Shown: in pieces, positions 34,941 to 43,094 of the stretch
Layout of the letters: each line of letters opens with the position of its first letter
Position numbering within the stretch: position 1 is the stretch's first letter
NCBI RefSeq assembly: GCF_003268775.1
Contig: NZ_QLSU01000004.1
Span: 372,001-436,000 of the forward strand
DNA length: 64,000 bases
Origin: Paraburkholderia unamae
GTDB taxonomy: Bacteria; Pseudomonadota; Gammaproteobacteria; Burkholderiales; Burkholderiaceae
Direction: 5' to 3'
Position numbers and translations under genes: made by a program
The notes under the pieces: generated by a model
The model's input: the letters and a program-made list of their open reading frames with translations, nothing else
Databases searched by the model: none
Told to the model about the DNA's origin: nothing

Positions 34941-35289
34941 TACGCGCCGCACCGCCCGGGTGCATACGAATGCCGACCTCGCCTACGAATTGCAGCCGGT
35001 GCGCTCGCGCGCCTGGCGCGTGGGCGGCGTGATGCTGTGGGCCGCGTGCGCGGCGGCGGCGGGCGCGGGCATCACCGCGTGGCGGCTCGCACCGAAGGAA
35101 GCGTTGCGCTGCCCCGTGGTCGCGCCGGACGCCCTGAGCCGCGAACTCGGCGACACGCAACTGCGGCTCGAACAGGAGCGCGCCGCGCGCGCCATGCTCC
35201 AGAGCACGGCGGAAGGCGCGCAAGCCACGATCGCGAAGCTGCAATCCGAGCTGCTGTTCCTGCGCGCCCACGGCGCACGTTCGCGTTGA
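34933..35289 (+). CDS. Small membrane protein with coiled coil
   Basis: A 118-residue protein: cytoplasmic N-terminus, one transmembrane helix (about 29-50, VGGVMLWAACAAAAGAGITA), then a helical tail (DTQLRLEQERAARAMLQSTA ...) with coiled-coil-like spacing, predicted outside the inner membrane. Its ATG lies inside the end of the M23 gene, so the two are translationally coupled. I know no named family. The position between the peptidase and the bactofilin suggests it links the periplasmic enzyme to the cytoskeletal scaffold. Confidence 0.8.
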   Translation: MADTRRTARVHTNADLAYELQPVRSRAWRVGGVMLWAACAAAAGAGITAWRLAPKEALRCPVVAPDALSRELGDTQLRLEQERAARAMLQSTAEGAQATIAKLQSELLFLRAHGARSR

Positions 35290-35363
35290 CGCGCCGCCTG
35301 AGCGACGCGTTCCCACACTGATCGACACTCGTCGACACCACCCACACCACACGGTAGCCTTCC

Positions 35364-35804
35364 ATGTTCAACAACAAAAAGAAGCCGCAGCCCGGCATCG
35401 AGCAAACCAAGCTGGCGACGCTGATCGCGCAGGACATCGTGATCACGGGCAACCTCGAATACGCCGACGGCCTGCGCCTCGACGGCCGCGTGCACGGCAA
35501 TGTGGCCGGCAAGCCCGGCGCGAAAACGCTGCTCGTGCTGAGCGAGCGCGGCGCGATCGAGGGCAATGTGCACGGCTACGACATCGTAGTGAACGGGCGC
35601 ATCCAGGGCGACGTGATCGCCGATCACTTCGTCGAGCTCCAGGCCAATGCGCACGTGGTCGGCAACATCTACTACCAGCAGTTGCAGATGGACTGCGGGG
35701 CTTCGGTGGACGGCAAGCTCACCAAGCGCGATCCCAACGACGCGCCGAACCTGCTGCTCGACTCGCCCGGAATGGAAATCACCGAGATCCTGCCGCGCGA
35801 GTGA
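35364..35804 (+). CDS. Bactofilin
   Basis: A 146-residue polymer-forming cytoskeletal protein (bactofilin/DUF583). The central right-handed beta-helix is visible as glycine-spaced repeats (DIVITGNLEYADGLRLDGRV, then GAIEGNVHGYDIVVNGRIQG) flanked by short unstructured ends (MFNNKKKPQPG at the start). Bactofilins form filaments at the inner membrane and recruit cell-wall enzymes; in this operon the partner would be the M23 endopeptidase two genes upstream. The gap of 74 bases before it is compatible with one transcript. Confidence 0.94.
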   Translation: MFNNKKKPQPGIEQTKLATLIAQDIVITGNLEYADGLRLDGRVHGNVAGKPGAKTLLVLSERGAIEGNVHGYDIVVNGRIQGDVIADHFVELQANAHVVGNIYYQQLQMDCGASVDGKLTKRDPNDAPNLLLDSPGMEITEILPRE

Positions 35805-35863
35805 GCATTCGCCGCGTGCGTACATTGGCTCGCGATCGTGCGATCTCGGGTACACTGCGCGAC

Positions 35864-35989
35864 ATGCCACGCAACCCGCTCTATCACGACCTGCCGAATT
35901 GCACCGCCGCCACGCGCGCGGTGACGTCGCTCGCGCAGGCCCCGTCGGTGTGGGTGAAAGTCAAAGCCAAAAAACAGCCGCTCATCTGA
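35864..35989 (+). CDS. Possible 41-residue peptide upstream of dapA
   Basis: An open frame MPRNPLYHDLPNCTAATRAV... ending in a basic KVKAKKQPLI. There is no clear ribosome binding site, so it may be chance. It sits just before a hairpin (36000-36027) in the leader of the dapA-like gene. Confidence 0.25.
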   Translation: MPRNPLYHDLPNCTAATRAVTSLAQAPSVWVKVKAKKQPLI

Positions 35990-35999
35990 CCGGAGTCTG

Positions 36000-36027
36000 C
36001 TGTTCCGTCAGATGTGCGACGGAACAG
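36000..36027 (+). repeat. Hairpin in the dapA-like leader
   Basis: A perfect 10-bp stem CTGTTCCGTC/GACGGAACAG with an eight-base loop, 100 bases before the dapA-like start. No T tract follows, so it is not a simple terminator. Confidence 0.5.
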
Positions 36028-36126
36028 CCAGTCGACGGCGTCTCGCCTCTCGCTTCATCCCCGGCTAGCTTCCCTCCCGCGCACCGCTGCACGGACCTTC
36101 CATACGGTCGAGTTCAAGGGAAAGTC

Positions 36127-36981
36127 ATGTCTGAGTTTTCGGGTATCTGGATTCCGCTCATTACGCCGTTTCATGCGGGCGCCGTCGATCATGCGGCGCT
36201 CGACGCGCTCGTGCGCCACTACGCCGAGGCCGGTGTGGCCGGCTTCGTCGCGCTCGGCACGACCGGCGAGCCCGCCGCGCTCGACGAGCGCGAGCAGGAC
36301 GCCGTGCTCGCCACGGTGCTGGCGGCGGCCGGTGCTCTGCCCGTCGTGGCGGGCGTGAGCGGCAATCACGCGGGGGCGGTGCGCGAGCGCATCGAGGCGC
36401 TCAACGCGCAGCCCGTCGCGGGCGTCCTGGCGGCCGCGCCTTACTACATCCGGCCCTCGCAGGCGGGCGTGATCGGCCATTTCGCCGCGCTCGCGCACGC
36501 GAGCCGCAAGCCCTTGATCGTCTATGACATTCCCGCGCGCACGGGCGTGCGCATCGAGCTGCCGAGCCTGCTCGAACTCGCCGGGCACGAGCGCATCGTC
36601 GCGGTGAAGGACTGCGGCGGCTCGCTCGACAAGACGCTCGCGCTCATTCTCGACGGCCGTTTGCAGGTGCTGTGCGGCGAGGACATCGAGATGTTCGGCG
36701 CCATGTGCGCGGGGGCGAGCGGGGCAATCGCGGCGTCGGCGCATTTGCGGCCGGAGCGTTTCGTGGGTATGGCGCGGGCGTTGCGCGAAGGGCGTCTGGC
36801 CGACGCGCGCGCGATCTGGCATACGCTGGTGCCGCTAGTGCGGGCAGCGTTCGAGGAACCGAATCCGGGGCCGGTGAAGGCGGGGCTTGCCGCGTGCGGT
36901 TTGATCCGCAACGAGCTGCGCGCGCCGATGACGCGCGTGAGCGGCGAGCTGGAAGAAGCGCTCGCGCGGCTCGTGGTTTGA
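36127..36981 (+). CDS. dapA: 4-hydroxy-tetrahydrodipicolinate synthase family protein
   Basis: A 284-residue DHDPS/NAL-family TIM barrel. It has the substrate-carboxylate motif GTTGE (about 45-49), the catalytic-triad region YDIPARTG (Tyr about 134) and the Schiff-base lysine in VAVKDCGGS (about 162). These fit dapA, which condenses pyruvate with aspartate semialdehyde in lysine and cell-wall synthesis. YDIPARTG differs slightly from the usual YNVPGRT, so a paralogue acting on another aldehyde is possible. The ATG is preceded by AAGGGAAAG. It follows the bactofilin operon on the same strand. Confidence 0.87.
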   Translation: MSEFSGIWIPLITPFHAGAVDHAALDALVRHYAEAGVAGFVALGTTGEPAALDEREQDAVLATVLAAAGALPVVAGVSGNHAGAVRERIEALNAQPVAGVLAAAPYYIRPSQAGVIGHFAALAHASRKPLIVYDIPARTGVRIELPSLLELAGHERIVAVKDCGGSLDKTLALILDGRLQVLCGEDIEMFGAMCAGASGAIAASAHLRPERFVGMARALREGRLADARAIWHTLVPLVRAAFEEPNPGPVKAGLAACGLIRNELRAPMTRVSGELEEALARLVV

Positions 36982-37044
36982 CGCCGGTCAGGCGACGGGT
37001 GAGCGACGGATACGCGCCTGGCGCGCGGCAGGAAAGCCGCGCGG

Positions 37045-37371
37045 TTAGCGCGCCGCGTGCGCGTTTGCCGTGCTGCGCGCCCGGCGGCGGCGCGTGCGCG
37101 GGCGTTCGGCCGCGGCGGGCTCGCCGTTGAGCAGGATGCGGCGGCCGGGCACGTGCTGGGCGACGAGGCGGGCGATTTCGAGCGCCGTGCTCTCGGCGGG
37201 CACGACCTGGCGGCGTGCGCCGTCGTCGAGCGGCGTCGTCCATTCGACCAGCCGGTAGGCGCGGCCCCAGGGGGGCTGGAGCGGCGTCGAAACCCGGCAT
37301 GACGCGACTGTCGACGCCGCGCCGTCGCGCAGCAGGGACTGTAGGTGCACCAGCACGTCGTCTTCCACCAT
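37045..37371 (-). CDS. Hypothetical protein with basic C-terminal tail
   Basis: A 108-residue protein, soluble, with a central YRLVEWTTPLDDGARRQVVP segment and an Arg-rich end (RPRTRRRRARS). GAGGAG lies before the ATG at 37371. A longer in-frame start at 37428 would place coding sequence inside a terminator hairpin and is rejected. I do not recognise the family. It is convergent with the dapA-like gene. Confidence 0.6.
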   Translation of the reverse strand: MVEDDVLVHLQSLLRDGAASTVASCRVSTPLQPPWGRAYRLVEWTTPLDDGARRQVVPAESTALEIARLVAQHVPGRRILLNGEPAAAERPRTRRRRARSTANAHAAR

Positions 37372-37396
37372 GACCTCGCTCCTCGGTTTGCTGCGC

Positions 37397-37424
37397 AAAA
37401 AAACGCCGCCGATGTTCCGGCGGC
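37397..37424 (-). terminator. Intrinsic terminator, minus strand
   Basis: A 7-bp stem GCCGCCG/CGGCGGC with a six-base loop, followed on the minus strand by seven T residues. It probably ends transcription from the DUF3562-like gene to the right. Confidence 0.75.
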
Positions 37425-37639
37425 TCAACAGGGGTTGAGCTTATGGTTGCAGCAAAGAATTAAACCAACCTTAAGAGAGGGCGCCGCAGGGGCGCCGACG
37501 CGCGCAATGACGATCGCGGCACGGGCCCGAGGCGGGCGCGCGCCGCGCGGAAAACAGGAAGCGGGGAGGAAGCGGTAGAAGCGGCCAGCCCGTTGCGGCT
37601 GGCGCGAAAACATGGGCTGTGTTGGCTGACGCTTGCTGA

Positions 37640-37837
37640 TTAATGCGGTTTTGTGCTGTTTTGCCGCAATGTCGCGCGCACCTTGCGCTCGGCGAACAAG
37701 GGCAGATAGTCCTGGATGCGGGCTTCCGCGCGATAGGCGTCGAGGGTGTCGGCGTAAATGCGCGCCACGGTTTCCTCGGGCGTGTTGGTTTCTTCGGCGA
37801 TGGTATGGACGATCTTGCTGAGGTCAGCTTTCGGCAT
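37640..37837 (-). CDS. DUF3562-like small protein
   Basis: A 65-residue protein (MPKADLSKIVHTIAEETNTP..., ending LPLFAERKVRATLR...) that matches my recollection of the DUF3562 family common in Burkholderia. Predicted all-helical and cytoplasmic, function unknown. GGAG is seven to eight bases before the ATG at 37837, so the longer upstream frame is not used. Confidence 0.72.
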   Translation of the reverse strand: MPKADLSKIVHTIAEETNTPEETVARIYADTLDAYRAEARIQDYLPLFAERKVRATLRQNSTKPH

Positions 37838-38149
37838 GACTTGGCTCCGGTCAGCGAAAAAGGGGTGGTTGGCAGGGTTTGAATTCAAGGCTATGCGCGC
37901 GCGGGATACCAATTGAATCCGACTATCGCGGTATCTCGCCGGGGGCGCCGCGATCGCGCGATCTGTCCGGGAATGGCCGCCCATTCGCGCGAAAGGCCTG
38001 TATTTACAGGCCTTTCAGCAAAAAGCGGCCGCGGCGGGGCGCCATGCCCACACCGTGGCCGCTCGATGGCGTGCGTCCACAGGCCGCACGCGCATGACGT
38101 TCGTCGCCCGCGCTTATGCCAACGCTGACGCTGACGCGTCTGCCACCGA
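37838..38149. other. Intergenic region with a perfect palindrome
   Basis: About 310 bases without a gene, containing the palindrome at 37991-38016 and GC-rich sequence downstream of the nemA-like gene. Confidence 0.5.
37991..38016. repeat. 26-bp palindrome
   Basis: GAAAGGCCTGTA and TACAGGCCTTTC form perfect 12-bp arms around two bases. It may be the terminator of the nemA-like gene (134 bases past its stop, no T tract) or a protein-binding site. Confidence 0.6.
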
Positions 38150-39211
38150 TTACGCCGCGTTTTCCAGCCCCGGGTAATCGGTGTATCCCGTTTCACCGCG
38201 TGCGTAATACGTCGACGGATTCGGCGCGTTGAGCGGCGCGTTCAGTTCGAAGCGGCGCGGCAGATCGGGGTTCGCGATGAACAACTGGCCCCACGCGACC
38301 GCGTCGGCTTCGCCGGCCGCGAGTACCGCTTGCGCCGAATCCAGCGTGAACTTTTCGTTCGCGATGTACGGGCCGCCGAATTCGGCCTTCAGTTGCGGCC
38401 CGAGGCGGTTGTCGCCGAGCGATTCGCGCGCGAAGAGGAACGCGATCTTGCGCTTGCCGAGCTCGCGCGCCACATAGCCGAACGTGGCCGACGGGTTCGA
38501 GTCGCCCATCGTGTGGGCGTCGCCGCGCGGCGCGATGTGCACGCCCACGCGGTTGGCGCCCCAGACGTCGATGCACGCGTCGGTGATTTCGAGCAGCAGG
38601 CGCGCACGGTTTTCGATCGGGCCGCCATACGCGTCGGTGCGATGGTTGGTGCTGTCTTGCAGGAACTGGTCGATCAGGTAGCCGTTCGCGCCGTGGATTT
38701 CCACGCCGTCGAAGCCCGCTGCCTTCGCGTTGAGCGCGCCCTGGCGGAACGCGGCGATCACGCCGGGGATTTCATCGGTTTCGAGCGCGCGGGGCGTGAC
38801 ATAGGCGCGCTGGGGGCGGACGTGGCTCACGTGACCTTGCGCCGCGATCGCGCTCGGCGCCACGGGCAGGTCGCCGTTCAGGAAGATCGGGTCGGAAATG
38901 CGGCCCACGTGCCACAGTTGCAGGAAGATGCGTCCGCCCGCCGCATGCACGGCGTCGGTCACGATCTTCCAGCCTGCCACTTGCTCCTGCGACCAGATGC
39001 CCGGCGTTTCGGCATAGCCCAGGCCCTGCGGCGTGACCGAGGTCGCCTCGCTGAGGATAAGGCCGGCCGTTGCGCGCTCGGCGTAGTACTGGGCCATCAG
39101 CGCGTTGGGCAGGCGTTCCTCGCCGGCGCGCTGGCGCGTGAGCGGGGCCATGATGATGCGGTTCGGCAGCGTGAGGTCGCCGATCTGGATGGGGTCGAAA
39201 AGCGTTGCCAT
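38150..39211 (-). CDS. nemA: Old-yellow-enzyme family alkene reductase (NemA-like)
   Basis: FMN-dependent NAD(P)H:flavin oxidoreductase reducing activated alkenes, N-ethylmaleimide or nitro-esters. The 353-residue TIM barrel starts LFDPIQIGDLTLPNRIIMAPLT, has LQLWHVGRISDP, the substrate-anchoring pair in GVEIHGANGYLIDQF (H, N) with a conserved Tyr, and QDSTNHRTDAYGG. Length is normal. It is 87 bases downstream of an ArsR-type regulator on the same strand and is probably in its operon, comparable to the nemRA arrangement though with a different regulator family. Confidence 0.92.
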   Translation of the reverse strand: MATLFDPIQIGDLTLPNRIIMAPLTRQRAGEERLPNALMAQYYAERATAGLILSEATSVTPQGLGYAETPGIWSQEQVAGWKIVTDAVHAAGGRIFLQLWHVGRISDPIFLNGDLPVAPSAIAAQGHVSHVRPQRAYVTPRALETDEIPGVIAAFRQGALNAKAAGFDGVEIHGANGYLIDQFLQDSTNHRTDAYGGPIENRARLLLEITDACIDVWGANRVGVHIAPRGDAHTMGDSNPSATFGYVARELGKRKIAFLFARESLGDNRLGPQLKAEFGGPYIANEKFTLDSAQAVLAAGEADAVAWGQLFIANPDLPRRFELNAPLNAPNPSTYYARGETGYTDYPGLENAA

Positions 39212-39298
39212 GAGTTCACCTCGTCTGCGGGAGCGGCCCGCGGGCTGAAAAGGGATACGGGAATCGAAACGGACGACGCGGCTTGCCGCGCGCCTCGA

Positions 39299-39622
39299 TC
39301 ACAACTGCGCGTTCATATGGGCGAGAAACGCCTCGATGACCGGCTCGTTGCGTTTGAAGAACACCCATTGGCCCACGCGTTTGGACGTGACGAGCCCGGC
39401 CTTCTGCAACACGGCCAGGTGCGCGGACACCGTGGATTGCGAAAGTTCGCAATGCGCGTCGATCCGGCCCGCGCAGACGCCGTGGTCGAGCGGAAGTTCC
39501 TGGTCGGCGAAGTGCGCCTGCGGCTCGCGCAGGCACGTGAGGATCTCGCGGCGCACGGGGTTGGCGAGCGCTTTGCAGATCGCGTCGACGTCGAGTGGGG
39601 CGGTGGGCTGGGTTTTCTTCAT
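39299..39622 (-). CDS. ArsR-family transcriptional regulator
   Basis: A 107-residue winged-HTH repressor: ICKALANPVRREILTCLREP at about 15-34, recognition helix in LSQSTVSAHLAVLQKAGLVT (about 60-79), and a wing SKRVGQWVFFKRNE. Two cysteines (about C50 and C59, before the recognition helix) could sense metals or electrophiles. An inverted repeat overlaps its upstream region. It is followed by the nemA-like gene, which suggests induction of that reductase by reactive electrophiles. Confidence 0.92.
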   Translation of the reverse strand: MKKTQPTAPLDVDAICKALANPVRREILTCLREPQAHFADQELPLDHGVCAGRIDAHCELSQSTVSAHLAVLQKAGLVTSKRVGQWVFFKRNEPVIEAFLAHMNAQL

Positions 39623-39649
39623 CGCTGATGCATCGTGACTGTCCGAATC

Positions 39650-39672
39650 ATATATCGGAATTGTACGATATG
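39650..39672 (-). promoter_or_regulatory. Inverted repeat, likely ArsR-type operator
   Basis: ATATCG-N8-CGATAT about 30 bases before the ArsR start codon, the usual size and place for an autoregulatory operator of this family. Confidence 0.55.
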
Positions 39673-39983
39673 GGCGATGACACTCATTTCAAGAGGGTTG
39701 TTGGCCGTGAGGCGACCGATCGGCCGGTCGGGTGTATTGCGACGAAACGAGTGCCGGATTGACCGGCGTGGCATTGTTATAAGGTTGAAATATCCTCTAT
39801 TTCTATGCGTATGAATTCAAATTTAAGCGTCAGTGCGTCATTAATTAGTTGATAAATCAATCTAAATATTCAATGGATTACCCTTATGAAGATGCCTGAC
39901 GGCTTGCCGATAACTCCAAAGTGCGCAGCCGGCCACGTCCGGCCGCCACCACGGGTCAGTCGTCAATCAGGAGTGGGGAATTC
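39673..39983. other. AT-rich intergenic region before the chemoreceptor
   Basis: Low-GC stretch, especially 39770-39890, with no gene. It probably holds the chemoreceptor promoter and could be bound by nucleoid proteins. Confidence 0.45.
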
Positions 39984-41486
39984 ATGTCCAGTAGCCGTTT
40001 TGCAGAAGCCCGGTACGCCGGTGCGGACGCCGTAGCCAACGTCGCGCGCGCCGCGGCGGCCGTCGAAAGCCCGCTGATGAACGCGCGCAAACGGGCCGAC
40101 CGGGCCTGCGCGCTGGTCAACTGGATCCTTCTGGCGGGGTCGTTCGGTGTCGGCTGGCGCTTCGACGCGCTCGGCCCGGTGTTCGTCGTCGGCGTGCCGC
40201 TCGCGCTCGTCTCGACCGTCCTCGCGCTCGCGCTGCCGGGCCGGCTGGTCACGAGGCTCGGCTCCGCGTTCACCTTCATGGGCGGCGCGGCCTTGCTGAT
40301 CGACGTAGGCGGCGGCCAAGACGAGTTTCATTTTGTCGTGTTCATCCTGCTCTCGCTGCTGCTGGCCTATCGCGACGTTCGCGTGGTGCTGGCGGCCAGC
40401 GTTTTCATCTCGGCGCAGCAGCTCGTCTTCAACGTGCTTCAGGAATGCGGCTGGCCGGTGAAGGTCTTTGCGCAAAGCGGCTTCGACGTGGTGCTGCGGC
40501 ACTGGGCGTTTCTCTGGCTACAGACTTTGTTCATCGCCGCCATTTCCGCGCGCCAGGAGCGCGACGCGCATATCGCGGGCGAACTCGCCGAGATGTCCGC
40601 GGGCATGGGGCAGGCGTCCGGCTTCATCACGCTGTGCGAGCAAACCGGGCAACGCGGGCAAGCGGCGCTGCCGTCGAGCGAAGTGGCCCGCGCGTTTCAC
40701 GCGACGCTCGCAGCGGTGCGCACGACGCTGCTGCAAGTGCGCGACAGCGTGGGCGAGGTCGGCGCTTCGGTGGCCGGGACCAGCGCGCGCAACGCCGTCC
40801 TTTCCGAGCGGACCGAACAGCAGCGCCGCTCGCTCGAAGGCATGGTCGCGGCCATGGAGCAACTCAGGCAGAGCGTGCACGAGAACGCCGATCACGCCAC
40901 GGCCGCGAGCGCGCTGGCCGGCTCGGCGAGCGAAGTCGCGACGCACGGTCGCACGGCCATCAAGGCGGTGGTCGACACGATGGGCGACATCTATCGTTCG
41001 TGCGAGCGCATCACCGACATCATCGGCGTGATCGACGGCATCGCGTTCCAGACCAACATCCTCGCGCTCAACGCGTCGGTCGAAGCCGCGCGCGCGGGCG
41101 ATCAGGGACGGGGATTCGCCGTGGTGGCGTCGGAGGTCCGCACGCTCGCCCAGCGCAGCGCGGCGGCGGCCAAGGAGATCCGCGCGCTCATCGGCGAATC
41201 GGTCGAGCGCGCCCGCACGGGCAACGGTCTCGTGGAGAGCGCCGGCAATACGGTGGGCGAGGTGATGGAGAGCGTCACGCAGCTTTCGGCCATCGTGCAC
41301 GAGATCGCGGCGGCTACGGGTGCGCAGAGGGCGGGCATCGACCAGATGGGTGAGAACGTCGCCGGGATCGACGCGGCGATACGCGAAAACGCGGCGCATG
41401 TCGCCGACACGGTCGAGCAGGTCAGGCGCCAGCATCATCAAACGGCGTTGCTCGCCAGCGCGGTGAAGGTCTTCCGGCTCGATTGA
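39984..41486 (+). CDS. Methyl-accepting chemotaxis protein lacking a periplasmic sensor domain
   Basis: A 500-residue receptor with a polytopic N-terminal half (hydrophobic segments between about 48 and 195, such as [18 protein letters not shown] and [18 protein letters not shown]) and no room for a periplasmic sensor. The C-terminal signalling domain is intact, with tip [20 protein letters not shown] and flanking helices. It has no recognisable HAMP domain. The membrane part may sense redox state, membrane energy or small hydrophobic ligands, as polytopic receptors do. The ATG at 39984 has CAGGAGTGGGG upstream. Confidence 0.9.
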   Translation: MSSSRFAEARYAGADAVANVARAAAAVESPLMNARKRADRACALVNWILLAGSFGVGWRFDALGPVFVVGVPLALVSTVLALALPGRLVTRLGSAFTFMGGAALLIDVGGGQDEFHFVVFILLSLLLAYRDVRVVLAASVFISAQQLVFNVLQECGWPVKVFAQSGFDVVLRHWAFLWLQTLFIAAISARQERDAHIAGELAEMSAGMGQASGFITLCEQTGQRGQAALPSSEVARAFHATLAAVRTTLLQVRDSVGEVGASVAGTSARNAVLSERTEQQRRSLEGMVAAMEQLRQSVHENADHATAASALAGSASEVATHGRTAIKAVVDTMGDIYRSCERITDIIGVIDGIAFQTNILALNASVEAARAGDQGRGFAVVASEVRTLAQRSAAAAKEIRALIGESVERARTGNGLVESAGNTVGEVMESVTQLSAIVHEIAAATGAQRAGIDQMGENVAGIDAAIRENAAHVADTVEQVRRQHHQTALLASAVKVFRLD

Positions 41487-41640
41487 GCGGCGCTTGCGCG
41501 GCTTTTGGGGCGCGACCCCGACAGATCATGCCGTCGGTCTATTTTGTTACACCTCTTACGGAGGTCGCTGTGTGGCGTTACAAGGTGCTTTCACTTTGCC
41601 CGCTATACTCAGGGCCGTCTTAAAACGTAAGAGCACAACT

Positions 41641-42081
41641 ATGTCGAAGAAAATCATCCAGATGGTTGCCGTTGCTGCATTGACCGCGGCGGCTTCGCTG
41701 CCGGCGTTCGCCGGCGATATGAACAACGCACTGGGTGGCGCGCTGGGCGGCGTCGCGGGCGCAGCCGTGGGCGGCGCCGTGGGCGGCAGCACCGGCGCGG
41801 TGATCGGTGGCGCGGTGGGCGGCGGCGCCGGCGGCGCGGTCACCTCGAATCGTCGCGAGCGCACGGGCGCCATTATCGGCGGCGCGCTGGGCGGCGGCGC
41901 GGGTACGGCGGCGGGCAACGCCATGGGCGGCCGTACGGGCGGCCTGATCGGCGCGGCCGTGGGCGGCGGCGCGGGCTCGGCGCTGGGCGGCAACATCTCG
42001 CGCTCGAACTCGTATGCCGACGACTACTCGCGCGGCTATCACGGCAAGCATCACCACAACAAGCACCGTCACTACGACTAA
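41641..42081 (+). CDS. Glycine-zipper envelope protein
   Basis: A 146-residue exported protein. A signal peptide ends LPAFA|GD. The mature part is dominated by glycine-zipper repeats (GGALGGVAGAAVGGAVGG and two more blocks), typical of outer-membrane-associated proteins of the OmpA-linker/YMGG kind, and ends in a His/Lys/Tyr-rich tail (HGKHHHNKHRHYD) that may bind metal or anionic polymers. It is monocistronic with a hairpin 14 bases after the stop. A -10-like TATACT lies about 30 bases upstream. Confidence 0.88.
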   Translation: MSKKIIQMVAVAALTAAASLPAFAGDMNNALGGALGGVAGAAVGGAVGGSTGAVIGGAVGGGAGGAVTSNRRERTGAIIGGALGGGAGTAAGNAMGGRTGGLIGAAVGGGAGSALGGNISRSNSYADDYSRGYHGKHHHNKHRHYD

Positions 42082-42094
42082 GCACCGCTTGCCA

Positions 42095-42121
42095 GGCGGA
42101 GCGGCCGCGCGCCGCTCCGCC
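42095..42121 (+). terminator. Probable terminator of the glycine-zipper gene
   Basis: A perfect 11-bp stem GGCGGAGCGGC/GCCGCTCCGCC with a five-base loop, directly after the stop codon. The T tract is weak (TCGATTCCTT). Confidence 0.6.
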
Positions 42122-42292
42122 TCGATTCCTTGCGCCGCATCCGGCGCAAACTGCCGGGCATGCCGGACCGCATGGGCCCGCGCGCCAATTCCGCACACGC
42201 GAATTCCTTCGCCCTGCGTTCCCGGCCGACCTTGTTCGGCATGCTTCAATCCGCCAGGTGATTTCCCCGCTGCATGCCAGCGACGCAACGCG

Positions 42293-42979
42293 TCAATCGG
42301 GCCGCGGCTTGCGACGCCACGAGCCGTGCGGCAACTCTTTGTCGCGCTCGGCGGCGGCTAGGGCTGCGCGCAGTTGCGTGGGATTCAACGGGATGCAGTA
42401 GGCCGGTTTCGCGCGCTCGAAGCGCCAGCTTTCTGCGAGCGGACCCGCGTCGATCGCGTCGAAATCGAGTTGCGCGTGCAACGCGGCCACCAGCGCCTTC
42501 GCCTCGCCGTCGTCGCCCGCAACGGGCAGCGCGCGCCGGCCGCCTTCGATCGGCGGCCGCTCGCCGCGGGGCAGGTCGTAGGCGAGGATCGCGTTGAACG
42601 CCTTGACCACGCGCGCGCCGCTCAAGCGTTGCGCCACGCGCCCGCTCGTGGTCTCGCGGTGCTCGTCGAACGCGGCAATGGCGCCGTCGCGCGCCGCGTA
42701 GTAGTTCATGGTGTCGATGACGACCTTGCCGGCCAGCGCGCTCGCCGGTATCTCGTCGAGCGCGTTGAGCGGCAGCGCGGCGATCACGACATCGCCGAAT
42801 GTGGCGGCCTCATCGAGCGTGCCGATCCGGCAACCGAGCGCGGCCGCCTGACCCGCGCGTGCTTCGGGGTGACGCGAAGAGAGCATGACTTCATGGCCCG
42901 CCTGCGCGAGCAACTCGCCGAGCGCGGCGCCGATCTCGCCCGCACCCAGAATGCCGACAGATAACCGTGGTTCGTTCAT
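42293..42979 (-). CDS. NAD(P)-binding F420-reductase-like oxidoreductase
   Basis: A 228-residue protein with an N-terminal Rossmann fold (VGILGAGEIGAALGELLAQAG, loop GAGEIG near residues 12-17; shortened here to GILGAGEIGAALGELL) and the NADP-dependent F420 reductase / ferric-reductase-like architecture (SSRHPEARAG, VIAALPLNAL, VKAFNAI). Beta-proteobacteria do not generally use F420, so it probably acts on other substrates. GGGGGA precedes the ATG. It is divergent from a LysR gene 115 bases away, which likely regulates it. Confidence 0.85.
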   Translation of the reverse strand: MNEPRLSVGILGAGEIGAALGELLAQAGHEVMLSSRHPEARAGQAAALGCRIGTLDEAATFGDVVIAALPLNALDEIPASALAGKVVIDTMNYYAARDGAIAAFDEHRETTSGRVAQRLSGARVVKAFNAILAYDLPRGERPPIEGGRRALPVAGDDGEAKALVAALHAQLDFDAIDAGPLAESWRFERAKPAYCIPLNPTQLRAALAAAERDKELPHGSWRRKPRPD

Positions 42980-43063
42980 GGGAATCCCCCGTGTTTCACA
43001 ATGGAATCCCGAGCGTAGCGCTGAAACCATCATGCGATAATCGGCCCATTGGGGAAAATACCT

Positions 43064-43078
43064 GAAACCGGGGGTTTC
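43064..43078. promoter_or_regulatory. Inverted repeat in the LysR divergent region
   Basis: GAAACC-GGG-GGTTTC about 17 bases before the LysR start, within the 115-base divergent promoter region. Candidate binding site of that regulator. Confidence 0.4.
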
Positions 43079-43094
43079 TAATCGTGGACAAGCC

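Noticed and set aside
35801..35989. A 62-codon frame overlapping the bactofilin stop
   Set aside because: No ribosome binding site for the first ATG; only the inner 41-codon part is kept as a low-confidence possibility.
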